Shown: one piece after another, positions 1-10,937 of the stretch | Layout of the letters: each line of letters begins with the position of its first letter | How positions within the stretch are numbered: the first letter of the stretch is position 1 | Assembly: GCA_963921825.1 (NCBI GenBank) | Contig: OY997593.1 | Coordinates: 42,423,111 to 42,487,110 of the forward strand | From: Erodium maritimum | Taxonomy: Eukaryota > Streptophyta > Magnoliopsida > Geraniales > Geraniaceae | DNA length: 64,000 nt | Direction of reading: 5' to 3' | Translations under genes and position numbers: made by a program | Notes under the pieces: model-generated | The model's database searches: none | The model's input: only the letters and a program-made list of their open reading frames with translations | Told to the model about the DNA's origin: nothing

Positions 1-1430
1 TCTTTTTTAAGGGTATTGGCCACTATAATGATTTTCTCCCATAATTAATGAAAGTTATTTCATATTCTAAAAAAATATTATACGTGTAATTGGAATAGTT
101 ACATTATCGTTTCAAAGCATCTGATGCCTACATTAATTTCTACTTTCAATAAAGACATCCATTTAATGTTAACTTTCGTAAAATGCCGAAATGGCCTCTC
201 CTAATTTGCCCGAGAACAACATGTTCCAAAACCAAATTAGAGGACTTCCACTCGACGTTGATGAGTATGGGAGGCGGAAGAACTTTTGGGGGTTTTCGGC
301 ACATGGTATGGTGGTCGGAAATGATTAACAAAAGTATTCATGATAAAGTTGCGTTCTTTATTTATTTTGAGAAATCGGGTGCAAATATGATCCAATAATT
401 ATAGTGACATGTGTAGGGTCGTGCATGGCGGTTATCCGGACCGACACGCACATACATCGGTCATACTGTATATTTACGAATCAGATAAACTAATTCTGAA
501 ATCCGACTGTTGGATCTCTAATTTGAAAAATATCCGACTATTTTGGATTACAGGTAGATCGGTTCATACCCACATAATCCAAATTGTTTAATACCTCAAA
601 TTGTTAGTCCAATTCAATCTCAAATTTGTTAGAATATTTATTTCCATTTTCTTAGCATATTGGTCGATCATCTTTATTTATGAAAACAATCAGAACATAA
701 GGAACATAAAGAAGGCCTAAACATAGTCTCGGATCTCACTAGATCTGAGACGCCAACCCTAAAAAAAGTAATGTTTCTTTGCATCGCATCTTTGAAATGA
801 TGCAGTGAAACACAAAGGAAATATATACAAATGATGACTATCCTAGGTGTAAACGTAGGGGGTTTGCCCCTATGTGTATGATCATGCGCATCGCCCACTT
901 CCCGTGGCTCGACCCGAAAGTGTCCAAGGATGTCTTTGCGAGAAGGAGGAGTAGAATCAAAGAGCAGGTCGCTGTTCTTCATCTGCGTCCCGCGATCATG
1001 AGACCCTATTTTCTGTCTCGTTGATGTTGATTCCCAAACCAAAGTAAACATAAGGCCTCCATAGCCCATTAGAGAACAACTCCATAGTTGCACCGATTCT
1101 GAATCCTACAAAAAGATTTAAAAAACGACATACCCGCTAAAATCCCATGAGGGATAAGACGACTAGGTCGACCTAAGATCGGGGGACCCCATCAACGACA
1201 CCCCATGGGGGATGAACAAATCATGCATGCTGAAAGAAAAACATAACACGCCAGAGGAATCAAAGGATCAAAGAAGAAGAAGAGCCGACGCCTTCGATGT
1301 CTAGGTTAAAGTTCTCTCACGAGAGAGAGACTTTTGAAAAAATCAATCTGGATATTGTATTTAGAAAACATATTTATTTTCATTTAATTATGTGCTCATT
1401 TCAATAAATTAAAATGTTACTATAAAAAAA
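1..1430. other. Unrecognised intergenic sequence
   Basis: No recognisable gene or complete mobile element was found here. The longest open frame lies on the minus strand at 674-1093 and matches no family I know. A GA-rich run (1318-1332) and AT-rich stretches flank it. The tail at 660-760 resembles a transcript 3' end read on the minus strand, but no poly(A) or target duplication supports that. It may be decayed repeat sequence. Confidence 0.5.
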
Positions 1431-1776
1431 TTGTGGTTAATTTCATCTCACCACCCTAAATATTCTAGTTTTTCATCTCACTACGTTAACTATTTTATGT
1501 GGCACCTCACTACCCTAGAGTGCATTTTTTTCACGTTGGTACCTACCGTCAATTTTCATCAATTTTTGGATGGAAAATGGTCATATGCATAGCACATGAC
1601 CTTAATTTTTTTAAATAACGTTTTACCCTTCAATCTCTAAAAACCCTAAACTCCTTTTATTCTTCTCCACCTTCTCAGACCCCATTTCTGCTCTCCCTCA
1701 ACCCAACCCTATTTCTTCTCTTCCTCTACCCAACCCTATCTCAATCCTGTAGCCCGCTGCGCCTTCACCGTCGCAT

Positions 1777-1998
1777 GTGCTTCTCCGTCGTCCCAGAATT
1801 CTGCTCCCCCTCAACAGCCTCAATCTCCTTGAACTCTCCGTCAACACCCTCACCGGTACCATCCTTTCATCTCTGTCACAGCTCCCCAACATCACCACCA
1901 TCCACCTAAAACGTTCTTCGATTTGTTTTCGGTGGGTGAGCTCACGCTTGGGACAACTTCACCTCGCCACCATCACACATCTCAGAAACAAATTTTAA
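1777..1998 (+). pseudogene. Leucine-rich-repeat gene fragment inside the MULE
   Basis: The 73-residue frame contains one plausible plant extracellular LRR unit (LLELSVNTLTGTILSSLSQL) followed by PNITTIHL. It agrees with the plant pattern LxxLxLxxNxLxGxIPxxLxxL except that the proline is replaced. It lies about 350 bp inside the left terminal inverted repeat. Capture of a piece of an LRR gene, for example a PGIP-like or receptor-like one, by a MULE is the simplest reading. No start context, signal peptide or second repeat is preserved, so it is not a functional gene. Chance similarity in a leucine-rich frame is the alternative. Confidence 0.4.
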
Positions 1999-2637
1999 TC
2001 TCTCTCATAGCAATTTCAGATTTGATTTGCCAATAATTAAAGTTCTGAAAGTATAGCCATGACAATTTCAGATTTAAAAGTGTCGTTGTAGTAGTTAGGA
2101 TTATCGGATCTGTAAGAAACAAAGCAAGAATTTGTGTATTAGTTTCCTTGGTTTTTTAGATTTTAGATGTGCCTCGGTATTGGTTCAGAAAATGTGATGA
2201 ATTCAACCACACGAAGAACTTCTTCTCCGGTTAGCAATTTAGGTCCTCCGGCATAGTTCAGATCTGAGGCGTGATGGTAGGATTCAGTGAAAAGGGCCTT
2301 ATCAGGATAATTTATTTGTGGGGTAGCCTCCGTAATTTTGCAGCTCTTCCAAACATACAAAAATACGATTATACCCTTCGATTAAACCCTTTTAACTCCC
2401 CAACACCAACACAATCACTTCTCTTCATCTTCTTTTCTCTCAACTTTTCTCTTTTTTCTCTTCATCTTCTTTCTCTTCAAACTTCGATCTTCTTCTTCTT
2501 CTCCTTACTTCTCCTACCTCCACTCGTCGTTGTCACACTGAGGTTGCCACGCAATTACGGTAGCCTTATTTTTCTCTTCATCTTCTTTTCTCTCAACCCT
2601 TCTTCCCCTTATTTTTCTTATTTCTTATTCTTTACCG

Positions 2638-2890
2638 TCAATCAGAGCGGATTGGGGACCAATCAGAGCTGATTGGGGCCAATACGCCGCCGATTGGCGC
2701 CATCCCAATCAGAGCTGATTGAGGGCCAATCTGCTCCGATTGGCCCCCAATCCGCTCCGATTGACGCCCAATCCGCTCCGATTGGCCCCAATCCGCTCTG
2801 ATTGGCCCCCAATCCACTCTGATTTGGGTCATCCCGCCGCCTATTAGGCCAATCTGCGCGGATTGGCCCAATCTGCCGCGGGATGGCCAA
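2638..2890. repeat. GATTGG/CCAATC minisatellite
   Basis: Roughly ten imperfect units of about 25 bases contain 'ccaatccgctccgattggc', so each unit carries its own short dyad (CCAATC ... GATTGG). The array sits inside the MULE and reads open in two minus frames only because the unit is short and GC-rich. Confidence 0.7.
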
Positions 2891-3670
2891 ATCTGGGGGC
2901 AAAAAAATTGGGCGGAAATTTCAAAATTTGAAATTTTGAAATTCGGGGGGAAATCAAAATTCGAAAAAAGGGTAAAAGAGGAATAATTAAAAATTCATTA
3001 AAGAAGGAGGTCTTTTTGCAAAACATAAAACAGGTGAAAGTTTTTTTACAATAAATTATACTTGGAAGGCCTTTTTAATAATTTGTCCGGCGTGATGTGT
3101 ATTTCATTTTTAATTTTTTTTAATTTAATTATATTAGAAAATAAATGTAAAATTAATTTTTATTTTTTAATTCAAATTAAAGAAAATAATTAATATAAAA
3201 ATATTAATGAAAAATATACTTTTAAATAAAAAATGTTTTTTAAAATAAAAAACAGATTTTAAAAGTAAAAAACTGTTTTTTATTTTTAAAAAATTGATTT
3301 TTAAAAATAAAAAATAATTTTTATAGAATCAAACTGATTTTAAAAAAATAAAATATGTTTATTTAAATAATATATGATTTTTAAATTATAAAACTTATTT
3401 TTTTAAAATAAAATCTGATTTATCAAAATAAAAACTTTTTTTAATAAAAAATAGATTTTATAAAAAAATGGCATGCTTTGGGAATTAGATTATTAGTGAG
3501 GGGTATTATGGACTTTTTGAGTGTATTGGATGGAAAATGGATGAAAAGTTAAGGTAGGTATGAAAGTGATAAAAAATGCATTTTAGGATAGTGAGGTGCT
3601 ACAAAAAATAATCAGGGTAGTGAGATGAAAATCAAGAATTTTTAGGGTAGTGAAATGAAATTGACCAAAC

Positions 3671-4092
3671 TATCGTGGAAATAGCATATACGCACACAAT
3701 CGTTACTTTGGATCACCTTGTTTCGATGATCAAGTTGCTTACAATGCTTTGCTTTGGACGGTGAAATTACCTTTGAAAGATTAATTGATAGATTGGTGAT
3801 ATACATGTACAGTTATAAGAAATTACCTTTGAAAGATTAATTGATAGATTGGTGATATACAAGTACAGTTATAAGAATTAAAGATACAAGCACGCACAGA
3901 AAAGAAGCTCAAACTTTCTTAGCATTTTCATGTGTTATATGTGTAGTACATAGTGTTCAATCTTTGTCCTTTACACATGAAGCAATCATCTCTATTTATA
4001 GACAATTCTCACGGAATGTGATTGGACCAAATAATGGTCCAATGGTACAAGGACATGTGTCTTTGTGGTGTCCATTCTCGTAGTTCACAACA
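3671..4092 (-). repeat. Copia 3' LTR with internal 56-bp duplication
   Basis: This copy is 422 bp. Most of the size difference from the partner LTR (362 bp) is a 56-bp tandem duplication, units starting at about 3763 and 3819. On the minus strand it begins TGTTGTGAAC. The opposite end reads CCACGATA rather than the canonical CA, so that terminus is approximate. A 'tctatttatagacaa' TATA-like string lies at about 3992-4006. Confidence 0.8.
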
Positions 4093-4774
4093 CTTCCCCT
4101 TGGACACCACTATTTGAATGTGCTTTAAGCTTCCTCGTTAAAAACTTTTTTAGGAAAACCTTGTGCTTGAAGTTGTGCTTGATGCTGCCTCGTTAAAAAC
4201 CTTTCCAAGAAAACCTTGTGGGACAAAACATGGATAAGGGAAAAAGAGTACAACGCACAAAACTTGTCTCCCCCTGACTTCAGACAGGTTACTTTAGTTG
4301 TTTGGTTGAGTCGACGCACCCTAATCTTGAACATTAACTTCTCAACAAGTGGATGTCCGAAAAGTCATATCGAGTAGAGTGTTTCTTCCATTCACTCACT
4401 TCTGGCGAGTTGGACGTGCATAACAGCTGGCTCGTTAAAAACCTTTCCAGGAAAACCTCGTGGGACAAAACCTAAATAAGGGAAAAAGAGTGCAGTGCAC
4501 GAAAACATACTCCCCTTGACTTTCGCTCCCCCTGAAGACCGACTGAGTAATCTCGGTTGCTTGCAAAGTCGACTCATATTATCTTGTACACTGACTTTCC
4601 CAAAACTGATATTTCCAAACTTTCAGTGAACAAACCTATAGGATTTCCACTTCATGATTCTGATTGATGTCCATCTCTCATGACTCTTCTGGAGTTCATG
4701 ATTATATCATAATTTCGTACGAAAACTGATCAGTTGCAACTGAAAAACACTGAAAATCGTCTTCCCAAATTCTA
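4093..4774 (-). other. Copia 3' untranslated tail
   Basis: Next to the 3' LTR are the polypurine tract and several copies of the phrase CCTCGTTAAAAACC (about 4131, 4187 and 4431), each followed by 'ggaaaacct'. The minus-strand reading (VLSHKVFLERFLTRQ) is a familiar non-essential tail translation seen beside many plant Copia elements. It is a decaying repeated 3' tail, not a separate gene. Confidence 0.6.
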
Positions 4775-5801
4775 GGGTTATATACTTTTTGGGACCCAAA
4801 TGTTTCGTCCACAAACGATTTGGTACCCTAATTATCTGTCCACGAACGATTTGAAATAATGAGGTTAAATAACTAACAGAATAATGTGAAATGACCATTT
4901 TACCCTTATATTAATTTAGTTGACTTTTGACTTTAATGTAAAATGATCATTTTACCCTTATATTGACTTTTGACTTTTAACTTTATATTTAAACTTATTT
5001 TTTAAGAATTTTTTTTTTCATAAAAATATATAAATTTATTTTATTTATTGAATTAATTTTTTTATAAAATTTTTATTTCAATATATTTTTCGAATTTCTT
5101 ATTTATTATTTTCTTAAATAAATAATCATTGTTTTTAAATTTTCTGAAATAATTTTCTGAATAATTTTTTTAATTTTCATTTTTCAATTAATCTATTTAT
5201 TTATTTATTTTATTTTATTTTTATTTATTTACTTATTTTTATTTTTTAATTTATTATTATTATTATTACTACATATTTTTATTATTTTTAAATCTAAATT
5301 TTAAAATTTTAAGTTTTTAATTTTTATTATTTTTTTAAAATTTTTTAATTTGTTAATTTTAAATTTTAAAATTTTATTTATTTTATTTATTTTTATTTTT
5401 TATTTTTAAATTTATTTTAATTTTTAAAATTCTTAAGATTATAATTTTTTATTTTAAAATTTTTAATTTTATTTTTTTAATTTTTAATTGTTTAATTTTA
5501 ATTATTTATTTATTTTTAATTTTGTATTTATTTTATTTATTTATTGTATAGTAACTAAGGGTATAATGGTAATTTTGTCTATCAAATTTATAAGCTTAAA
5601 ATAAGAAAGGGTAAAATCATCATTTCACACCCCACTTAACTGCACATGACTAACTTAGAGGAATATTCCTTTAGTTTTCTAACAGAATATGCCAATTCCG
5701 TCCGTGGACAAATCAAAAGAGTACCAAATTGGTCATTTGAAACATAAGGGTACCAAATCATTCGTGGACGAAACATTTGGGTACTGAAAAGTATATAACC
5801 C
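4775..5801. mobile_element. AT-rich MULE-type MITE
   Basis: The termini GGGTTATATACTTTTTGGG (left) and its imperfect inverse ending GTATATAACCC (right) form inverted repeats of about 100 bp that share 'cccaaatgtttcgtccac'. The flanks CAAATTCTA (4766-4774) and CAAATTATA (5802-5810) are a 9-bp target duplication with one mismatch, which fits the Mutator superfamily. The interior (4980-5560) is almost pure A/T with no coding potential. It is inserted into the 3' end of the minus-strand Copia element. Confidence 0.8.
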
Positions 5802-7781
5802 CAAATTATAATTGTCCTGGGACACGCTTTTTAGATCTGATTCTACTTCAAAAGTTTGTTAGTAGCTTCCAAGCTCAAATCGGCTAGCATATTTACTGCG
5901 AGTTCTGTATCAGGCCTTATACATTGCAATAGGATATGGTACTTCAGGATCAAATATCTTTTCATATATTTGAGATAAATGAGATCCTCTTTAGGATCTA
6001 AATATCGATCGATCGTTTGAATATCAAGTCGAAACATCTCAAACGTATCTTAACATATTTATGTTCGATCTTCAGGCAGAGACAATATTTCATCATTTAA
6101 CATTCATATGAAAGTCTCTTTCCTTAGACATACTGCAGTTTTAAGGATCTCTTCAAGAGTCCATATCAAATTGACACACTCTACTTACTGAATACATGGT
6201 TTCTCATACCATGTCTCATTGTCTCATGCAAATTAAACCCTTCTGAGGGTCATTTCTCTAGATAATCTCAAATCCTTTGGGGAATGACATTGCTTCTGGC
6301 GATTTAATTTTTTTAAGGGATTTGCTTCAGGCATGCAATGCTTCAGGCAATGTAAGGGTTTTGCTTTACGCATATTGCAATGATTCAGGCAATGCAAGTC
6401 CTTCAGGAACTTTTATAAATTTTGGCACTCAAAGTACTGTTAGCAGTGAGTACGTATATCAAATATACCATGGTGATCACACATCAGAACTTTATCAAAA
6501 ATTGGCTTCAAGTCATTTGATAAAAATACCTATATAAGGCGTGCTTTATATTCAGAATCTTTGTTTTCTTATTCATCTATATCCAGCTGGTAAAACATCC
6601 TTCGATGTTTTGATCATGATTTTGAACATTGGGCATTATGCCAATAAGTCAATTTTTCTGGAATGACATTTTATCGTAATGGCCAAACATGTCTTTAAAT
6701 GACATTAGTCAACACCACGTGGTTCAATGTCAAAATTATTTACTATTTCAATCATGGTAATAGAAATGCCCTTATCAATGGAAATCAATTTTCGATTCCA
6801 TGATTTCTTTTATATGTGTGTAATTCATATGAATTTCCTCATTTCTTTTCTCTTGCAACTCTTCAAGAGTATTAGAGCCTTTTGGCACTTCTGGGCCGAT
6901 TGGTTCTTCTAGAACTGATTATGGTGGCATTTCTAGTACCACCTTTTGTAGTTCTTCTGGAACCACCTTTGGTAGTTCTTCAAAACTAACGCTTTTGTTG
7001 GAACTGATATTCTTATCAACTTCGAGAATCATGCTCATTCATGATCTGTCTGATTCTTTCTTTCTTAGAATCAATATTCTTTTATTCAAGTATCCTCTCA
7101 CGCTTCTGACCTGTACAAGAGGAGCCATTCCCCGTTTTCACAAAGCTATTAAACCTTTGCAGGTATCTTGGCATGACCTGATTATTTTTCTAAATACGTC
7201 TAACATTTGGTCTGCAACATTTTTCAAATGTGCGAGCTTATGTACTTCAGGTACATATGACGAGACAAAAAATAATTTTCCAAAACATTTCACGCCTTAC
7301 TTCAAGAATGCATTTTCTCTTCACTTCAAGGTGAAGGATATGGTCTTATAAAAAATGAAACTAACAAATCATGCAATAAACATCTTGTCCTTCAGAGACT
7401 CAAGATACCAGAATTGTCACGACGATCAAAATTTATAAAGCGTATCAACAACTTAGCAAATGCAATGTTACACAACAAGACCATCTACTAGTTGTGTCTC
7501 TTATTAAGTAAGTATGGACATATATCCTCTTGAATTCTCTACATGAGTAATTGAAATTTCATATTAAAATTTTCTTTATATGGTTGGACCACAAAAAATA
7601 TTTTGTGAGAAGCATTACAAAATATTTTATAGGACTTTGGAACCTTCTAGTTCTTTAACAAATGTCCATATTAATTCCCAATGATCCTACACATCATCGT
7701 CGATCCCAAATGATCATGAAGAATACTTCGACGTATATAGCATTTTCATTATTGAACTTCTGGTTCAATATAGTGTAGGCA
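5802..7781 (-). pseudogene. Copia pol remnant (RT/RNase H boundary and linker)
   Basis: On the minus strand near 5843-6037 the fragment DPKEDLIYL followed by CIRPDTELAVNMLA corresponds to the Copia RT C-terminal region, where intact members read roughly DPFRPKE...CTRPDIAFAVNLLAR. The rest of the block is stop-ridden. Short repeats of 'cttcaggcaatgcaa' (about 6330-6410) and 'ctagtaccaccttttgtag' (about 6930-6970) interrupt it. Open frames on the plus strand here are shadows. The block continues the coding part of the Copia element on the other side of the MITE and ends where the Gypsy element is inserted. Confidence 0.6.
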
Positions 7782-9574
7782 TTAACTGTAATAACCACTC
7801 CCGGTCACTCTCAGTCAAACCTGCGAAAAACAGGAAAATTTAAAATTTTTAAGACAGACACTTAACTTAACTTAAATTGACCCCGAGGGTCATACCGGAC
7901 TTAAGTTGACCCCGTTATCGACTAAAATGAGTTACGGGGGACTCAGGGCAACTTTCTGGTCAATTTGGGAAAGATTGATTTTTCGCTGGAAAAGTCACCC
8001 GAGCGACGTTTTGGTCCATTCGAGGACCGTTTTGGACCCGAAAAGCTTAGCCGTCGTCGTAGCGGTCTTAGTTGGGCCGTTTCCTTGAAGCCCGTCCAGT
8101 TTAAAATTTTCTTGGGAAAAGTGCCCGTTCGGGGCCCGAAACGTCCTTTTTTCGCGAATCTGATTGGAAAATATCAACTAGATATTTTCCAAAAGGTGTG
8201 GGACCCACCTTGACACATGTCAACTACTTGGTGGAGTTAGTTTTGGGGGGAAAATGGATGGTTGTGGTGTGTTGGCCGAAACACATGGTTAAAGGGGGGA
8301 AAGTTGTGTTTTGTGTTAGTTATTTTAATTAGAAAAGAAGAAGAGAGAGTTTAGAGAGAGAAGGAGAAGAAGAAGAAGAAGGAAGAGAGGGAAGTTAGGG
8401 TTTGGAGAAAAATCAAACCTTTGGATCGTCTTGAAGCAAAGAGCAATCACGTTCCCCTCATTCTCCTCTACGGTAATACCCGAACCGATTCTCGTTTCGA
8501 TTATTTTCAAGAGCTAGAGTTTGGTTATAAAATTTGGTTTAGGGTTGTGTAGAGATTAGAGAGGTGTTGGAGACGTTTTAGAGGTGTTTGGGAGAGAAAT
8601 TTCACGTTTTCCGGTGACCGGAGGCTCGGGAGGAGCTCCGGCCACCGTGGGTGGTGGCCGGCCGGCCATGTGGTGGCTGGCCGGAGGTGGCAGCAGCCAC
8701 CACTTGGTGGCCGAGCCCCTCCCTCAAACCCTAGGGCACGGCCAAGCCCTTTGGGTGGGGCCCACGTGCTCGGTTGTTCGTGTTTTAATTACTCGGGTAG
8801 TTTAAAACGTTCCCCGGACCATTTATCCCAAACCGAATCGAATTTTGGAATTAAATTGGAGAAGTTGTAATTAACAGGTTTTGGGAAACTTTAAATGTTA
8901 ATTAATTGATTTAGAAGTCGGAATTCGATTCCGTCAAGTGCGTTGAGTTCCTTGATTTATTCTAAGACCGTGGAAACGAAAACGGGGGCTTTTGGAGCCC
9001 CGGAAGGCAATTAACCAAAACCGGGCAGATTCGCCATGTCGGGCGAATCTGGCCCTTACGGGTCCTTTTTCGGCAATATCGAGTAATGGGGAAGTTTGGG
9101 AGTGATCGGCATTGTCGGGGTTACGTTTGGGCGTTAAGTATGTTTTTTTTCGGTTTATTCGTACTAGTTTAAAAGTACTTTAAATTTGTGTTCTGTTAGA
9201 TCGTGCTACGGACCGAGACAAAGGGAAGCTCGGCGAGTGACTGGGTGTACTTCGGGTTTTGTTGGACCGCTTTTGGATCTATATACGAGGTAGGGAAAAG
9301 TAGCCGGATCTCGGCCCTGATTAGGGAAAGTTAATAGTAGAATTGCATGTGACACCGGGGTGTCGTGGGTTGAGTAGAATTATTTAAATATTAGAAAAGC
9401 ATGATACGGGATTGTAGCGTTCAAGAGAAAAGCATGTGACACTTAGTAGTGTCGTAGGAACAGAGAACTTAGCGATAATTGAATTACTGGAGGCATATGA
9501 CCATGCCCGGAGGTTGTTTGTGAAACTAGTGATTTTAGGACCGTTGGAGGCATCGAGTATGCCGGAGGTTGTCG

Positions 9575-9740
9575 TGCGTTTTATTTAATTGTTGAGTTTG
9601 GGTGGCCTTGAGAGCCTGTATTTAATTGTTGAGTTTGGGTGGCCTTGACAGCCCGTGTTTAATTGTTGAGTTTGGGTGGCCTTGAGAGCTCGTATTTAAT
9701 TGTTGAGTCGGGGTGGCCATGAGAGCCGTGTATTTAATTT
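9575..9740 (+). repeat. 37-bp LTR minisatellite
   Basis: About four units share 'gtttgggtggccttgagag' and an AT-rich half (tatttaattgttga). The same unit is expanded in the minus-strand solo LTR at 24890-25285 and is present only about once in the solo LTR at 19203-21940 (near 20890). Confidence 0.85.
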
Positions 9741-9872
9741 GGTGTCTTGAGTGGCAGTGAGTGCCCGTGGGGTTGTTGAACCCGAGTCTTGACTGTTGAG
9801 GTGTCTTGAGTGGCCTTGAGTGCCTGTGTGATTGAACTTGCCTGTGATTGTGATTGTGGTTACCTGGGGTGG

Positions 9873-10345
9873 TGAGTTCTAAAGGTCGACAGCCTGATCC
9901 GACTTAGTGTCGATGAATTGCGAGTTTTAAAGGTCGACAGCCTGATCCGACTTAGTGTCGATGAATTGCGAGTTCTAAAGGTCGACAGCCTGATCCGACT
10001 TAGTGTCGATGAATTGCGAGTTCTAAAGGTCGACAGCCTGATCCGACTTAGTGTCGATGAATTGCGAGTTTTAAAGGTCGACAGCCTGATCCGACTTAGT
10101 GTCGATGAATTGCGAGTTCTAAAGGTCGACAGCCTGATCCGACTTAGTGTCGATGAATTGCGAGTTTTAAAGGTCGACAGCCTGATCCGACTTAGTGTCG
10201 ATGAATTGCGAGTTCTAAAGGTCGACAGCCTGATCCGACTTAGTGTCGATGAATTGCGAGTTTTAAAGGTCGACAGCCTGATCCGACTTAGTGTCGAGGA
10301 ATTGCGAGTTTGAAAGGTCGACAGCCTGATCCGACTTCGTGTCGA
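9873..10345 (+). repeat. 48-bp LTR minisatellite (5' LTR)
   Basis: Nine to ten near-identical 48-bp units carry 'ggtcgacagcctgatccgac'. Each unit is bounded by the dyad TCGACA...TGTCGA. Because 48 is divisible by three the array is an open frame of repeated 16-residue units, but this is an arithmetic by-product. The last two units have diverged (gtcgagga in place of gtcgatga), as usual at array edges. Confidence 0.93.
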
Positions 10346-10641
10346 GGAATTGCGATAGGTCGAACCCTGACCTGATTGAGATTGGTTACTGAGCAGCTGG
10401 TGTGCGATCCTTTGTGATCTTGTTTGGTGTTGTGTCGTTGCGTTCGAGTCCTTGAGGAGGTCGTCGATAGTTGTATCGGGTCTACACTGTTTTTATCGAG
10501 TGTCGAGTCTGTTGAGGAAGGTGACGGGTTGTGGGTCAGTTGAGTACTTGAGTTGGGGACTGTAGTCCCGGCGTTGGGTTTGGTTTTAGTGTTACTGGCT
10601 TTTTCTGCTAATTATGCCATAGTCAGTCTGTTATCCGTGGA

Positions 10642-10659
10642 GGTGAGCGAACGCTCACC
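10642..10659 (+). promoter_or_regulatory. Conserved LTR palindrome (5' LTR)
   Basis: GGTGAGCGAACGCTCACC has 8-base arms around a central AA. It is preceded by 'atccgtgga' and followed by CCTAGCTGC, a pyrimidine tract and ATAGGTACTG, which looks like a splice acceptor. The same block recurs in the other Gypsy LTRs in the window (21649, 24017, 54500 and a diverged form at 61524). It could be an RNA hairpin near the R/U5 region or a protein-binding dyad. Confidence 0.6.
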
Positions 10660-10937
10660 CCTAGCTGCTTTTCCTATAGGTACTGATCACCGGACGGACT
10701 AGGTTAGCTCTTGAAGTTCATGGAGCTTGGAGCGGAGTCTGGTCTTTACTTTTTGTTGAGTCTAGTAACGGATGTTGTACCTTGTCCACTTGTTGGGACG
10801 TTTTTGTATTGTAAATACTATTATTTTGAGAAGTAAATGGAAATGTCAAAGCTTTTATTGAAAACAGGTTTCAAGTGTTCATGTTTTTAAACGTTCGCGT
10901 CCCTAGTTCGGTTTACTGAAATTGGGGCGGGACAGCT

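Larger units (their letters stand above)
1431..3668. mobile_element. MULE-like element with long terminal inverted repeats
   Basis: The first ~130 bases (from GGTTAATTTCATCTCACC at 1435) are matched in inverted orientation by the last ~130 (ending in GAAATTGACC near 3666). Both ends carry the phrases 'cacctcactaccct' and 'aaatgcattttt'. Inside there is no transposase. There is an LRR-like fragment, a pyrimidine-rich tract (2390-2640), a GATTGG/CCAATC minisatellite and an AT-rich stretch (3110-3470). Long inverted ends around gene-like cargo are typical of Mutator-like non-autonomous elements (Pack-MULEs). I could not read a clean 9-bp target duplication, so the exact ends are uncertain by a few bases. 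The right end directly abuts the Copia element that starts at 3671. Confidence 0.72.
7787..10934 (+). repeat. Gypsy 5' LTR
   Basis: The 3148-bp LTR contains, in order: a purine-rich leader-like tract (8330-8400), a CG-rich palindromic block of CCGGCC motifs (8600-8760), small GACAC/GTGTC dyads (9350 and 9435), a 37-bp array (9575-9740), two 59-bp units (about 9740-9830), a 48-bp array (9873-10345) and an 18-bp palindrome (10642-10659). Several frames are open across parts of it, but none resembles a protein. Confidence 0.95.

Noticed and set aside
2271-2672. 133-residue leucine/serine/phenylalanine-rich plus frame
   Set aside because: It is a translation of a CT-rich low-complexity tract (repeated 'tctcttcatcttcttttctc') within the MULE, not a signal-peptide protein.
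6277-7351. Plus-strand frames of 60-118 residues
   Set aside because: They lie opposite decayed minus-strand Copia pol, have no recognisable domain, and their composition is AT-driven.
8584-8870. Glycine/alanine-rich frames in the Gypsy LTR
   Set aside because: They read the CCGGCC palindrome-rich block, recur identically in both LTRs, and have no protein similarity I can name.
9918-10313. 131-residue open frame of 16-residue repeats (and its copy at 17048-17443)
   Set aside because: It is the translation of the 48-bp minisatellite. The unit is divisible by three, so any stop-free unit gives an endless frame. There is no start context or domain.
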